Source: Strongylocentrotus purpuratus (Eukaryota; Echinodermata; Echinoidea; Camarodonta; Strongylocentrotidae). From it: a DNA stretch of 64,000 bases. The stretch is taken from the NCBI RefSeq assembly GCF_000002235.5, contig NW_022145609.1, positions 23,920,408 through 23,984,407 on the forward strand, written 5' to 3'. The notes under the pieces were generated by a model, which was not told the origin of the DNA, did not search any database, and saw nothing but the letters and a program-made list of their open reading frames with translations. Positions 25,949 through 64,000 of this stretch are shown here, one piece after another. The translations under genes and the position numbers were made by a program. How positions within the stretch are numbered: position 1 is the stretch's first letter; each line of letters opens with the position of its first letter.

Positions 25949-26330
25949 GGCCTTGCCAATCCAATGATGTCTGCCTTTACGAAGAATAGCGTATGTTTTC
26001 ACAAAGGGGTCTCCATTGCTGGATAGTTGATGATCTAAATGGCAAGCTCCTGATTTGAAAAGAAAAGAAGATTTCACCAAGAGTACACAAAAAGAGAAAG
26101 CCTTCTTCTTCAGCAGAGTTAAATATTAAATACCGGTATTAGCACAGGCCTTGCCAATCCAATGCTGTCTGGCTTTACGAAAAATAACGTATGTTTTCAC
26201 AAAGGGGGCTCCATTGCTGGATAGTTGATGATCTAAATGGCAAACTCCTGATTTGAAAAGAAAAAGAAGGTTTCACCAAGGGGTACATAAAAAGAGAAAG
26301 CCTTCTTCTTCTGCAGAGTTAAATATATGA
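25949..26330. repeat. ~198 bp tandem duplication
   Basis: Copies start at 25949 and 26147 with GGCCTTGCCAATCCAATG and both run through GTATGTTTTCACAAAG, GCTGGATAGTTGATGATC and AAAAAGAGAAAGCCTTCTTC; roughly 93% alike by eye. Confidence 0.9.
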
Positions 26331-27005
26331 TGGCGATCGAAGTGGAAAGAGTGGGACAAATATCAATTACAATTATTCTCTGCAACGAGATTACCAGAGA
26401 TTGAGAAAAGTTTAAAACACCAAATAATTCATCATTAAATAATACAGACATGTCTGTGTCGTTTAGTTAATATTTGGAGTGTACACTAACACACCATATT
26501 GGGAAGTAAAAAGATTTATACGGAGGTTAAAATACGCATAAATGTTATTTTGACTGAGCGTTTAATGAATATTATATTATTTTAAAAGGTCAATGTAATT
26601 TACCAGTTAGAAGCAATATTAATTTTGTTCATGTTTTTATTTTTTTGAATATTTTTGTTTCCTTTTCAGGTACAACTCCAAAAAGAGCAATCTTCCAATT
26701 GTAAAGAACATGCATCGAAAGTGGCCTTTTCCTGAACCCTCCTTAATAATGATAATAATAGTGATACGAAAAATGTATATCGCGCTTAACATTAAAGTTT
26801 CAAAGCGCTAACAAATTATATTGACAATTATTTTATATTGACAAATGACAAATTATATTGTAAGATTTTCCTACCATCTTCACTGATACGTTAACCATTT
26901 TACAGCATGCCCGCAGGCAACTTCTATGAAACATTAGAAACTTTTACACAGTAATCAAACATTCTTTTATTTTCCTCAATAGGTGGAGAAGTTTCACGAA
27001 GAGAG
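26331..27005 (+). promoter_or_regulatory. Upstream region and probable 5' UTR of gene 2
   Basis: Region immediately before the start codon. AG acceptor-like sites occur at 26669-26670 (CCTTTTCAG) and 26982-26983 (CCTCAATAG), so the ATG at 27006 may lie in the second exon. No core promoter can be assigned from sequence. Confidence 0.3.
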
Positions 27006-63485
<36,480 letters not shown>

Positions 63486-64000
63486 GTAAGCTCTCAAAAT
63501 TTCACTTTCGTATAATAACACAAAAAGAAATGATGATGTAAATAGGTGGGGAACCTTTAGTGTAGTATTCATTAAATTGTTAACAATCAGCTGCGCCATT
63601 AACTTGGAATAATTCGTTCTTAACTATTTCCCGAAATGATTATGACAATATAAATGATTCTTGAGAGATAAAGTTTATATCTGCAATCTCTATGACTCTT
63701 TAGATTGTTTGATCTATAAAGTTCTGAGACGGTATAAACTTTATCAATCAAGAATATATCATATTGTCAAAATCCTGTCATGAAAAGAGGTTTAAAAAAC
63801 TGTATTCCAATTTGATGGCCAACATTGTATGTCTTCTTTCTTTAATTGTTTTACTCAGTGTGCTTTCTCAAGGCGAAGTCTACCTTGACATCAAGTTGAA
63901 AAGATAAAGGTGGAAAACTAAAAAATCAATGCGCCATTTATTGAAAAAAGCACCATACGATTCCAGACATCAACATATGGCTCCGGTTAGTCTCATTTCA
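63486..64000 (+). other. Last visible intron of gene 2
   Basis: Nearly identical to 13162-13676 of gene 1, so the duplicated block continues beyond the window. Confidence 0.85.

Noticed and set aside
25823..26080. Overlapping plus and minus ORFs
   Set aside because: Partly inside a 198-bp tandem duplication; no recognised domain.

Overview
The window is animal genomic DNA: short exons with GT-AG borders in long AT-rich introns, many microsatellites, tRNA-headed SINEs and inverted-repeat transposons. The proteins (CUB, EGF and a C-terminal avidin-like domain, the fibropellin pattern), the SINE tails and a TTAGGG-type interstitial telomeric tract point to an echinoderm, most likely a sea urchin. 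This identification is inference from the sequence, not from a search.

Layout. (1) Gene 1, plus strand, 5' end outside the window (1024-14858): two exons of a trypsin domain, two CUB exons, six EGF exons and three exons of an avidin-like domain ending in TAG. Its protease is broken: the exon that should carry the catalytic serine is replaced by T/G-rich DNA, and a 5'-truncated non-LTR retrotransposon sits just downstream. (2) A 12 kb intergenic stretch (14859-27005) with low-complexity tracts, a precise 25-bp-stem hairpin, an F5/8 type C (discoidin) fragment on the minus strand and a TTAA-flanked inverted-repeat element. (3) Gene 2, plus strand, from a signal-peptide exon at 27006 to beyond the window end. 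I could join 31 exons (27006-63485) in phase. With the final exon supplied by analogy with gene 1, the product would be 2,015 residues: signal peptide - [CUB-LDLa-Frizzled-trypsin-CUB-CUB-EGF-EGF] - [CUB-LDLa-Frizzled-trypsin-CUB-CUB-EGF x6] - avidin-like. Both trypsin domains keep His/Asp/Ser, the activation site and Asp189.

How they relate. Gene 1 is a tandem copy of the second half of gene 2. The trypsin part differs clearly, the CUB exons by about 3-4%, and from about 6.6 kb (56.7 kb) onward exons and introns are almost identical, suggesting a second duplication or gene conversion. Each copy has lost a different splice acceptor: gene 2 at EGF6 and gene 1 at the first avidin exon. All module borders are phase 1, so whole modules can be skipped or shuffled in frame. 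Gene 2 looks like a secreted or matrix-bound double serine protease tethered to an EGF/avidin tail; gene 1 looks like a decayed protease whose EGF/avidin tail is still largely intact. The combination of two proteases, Frizzled and LDLa modules with an avidin-like domain is the system most worth following up.
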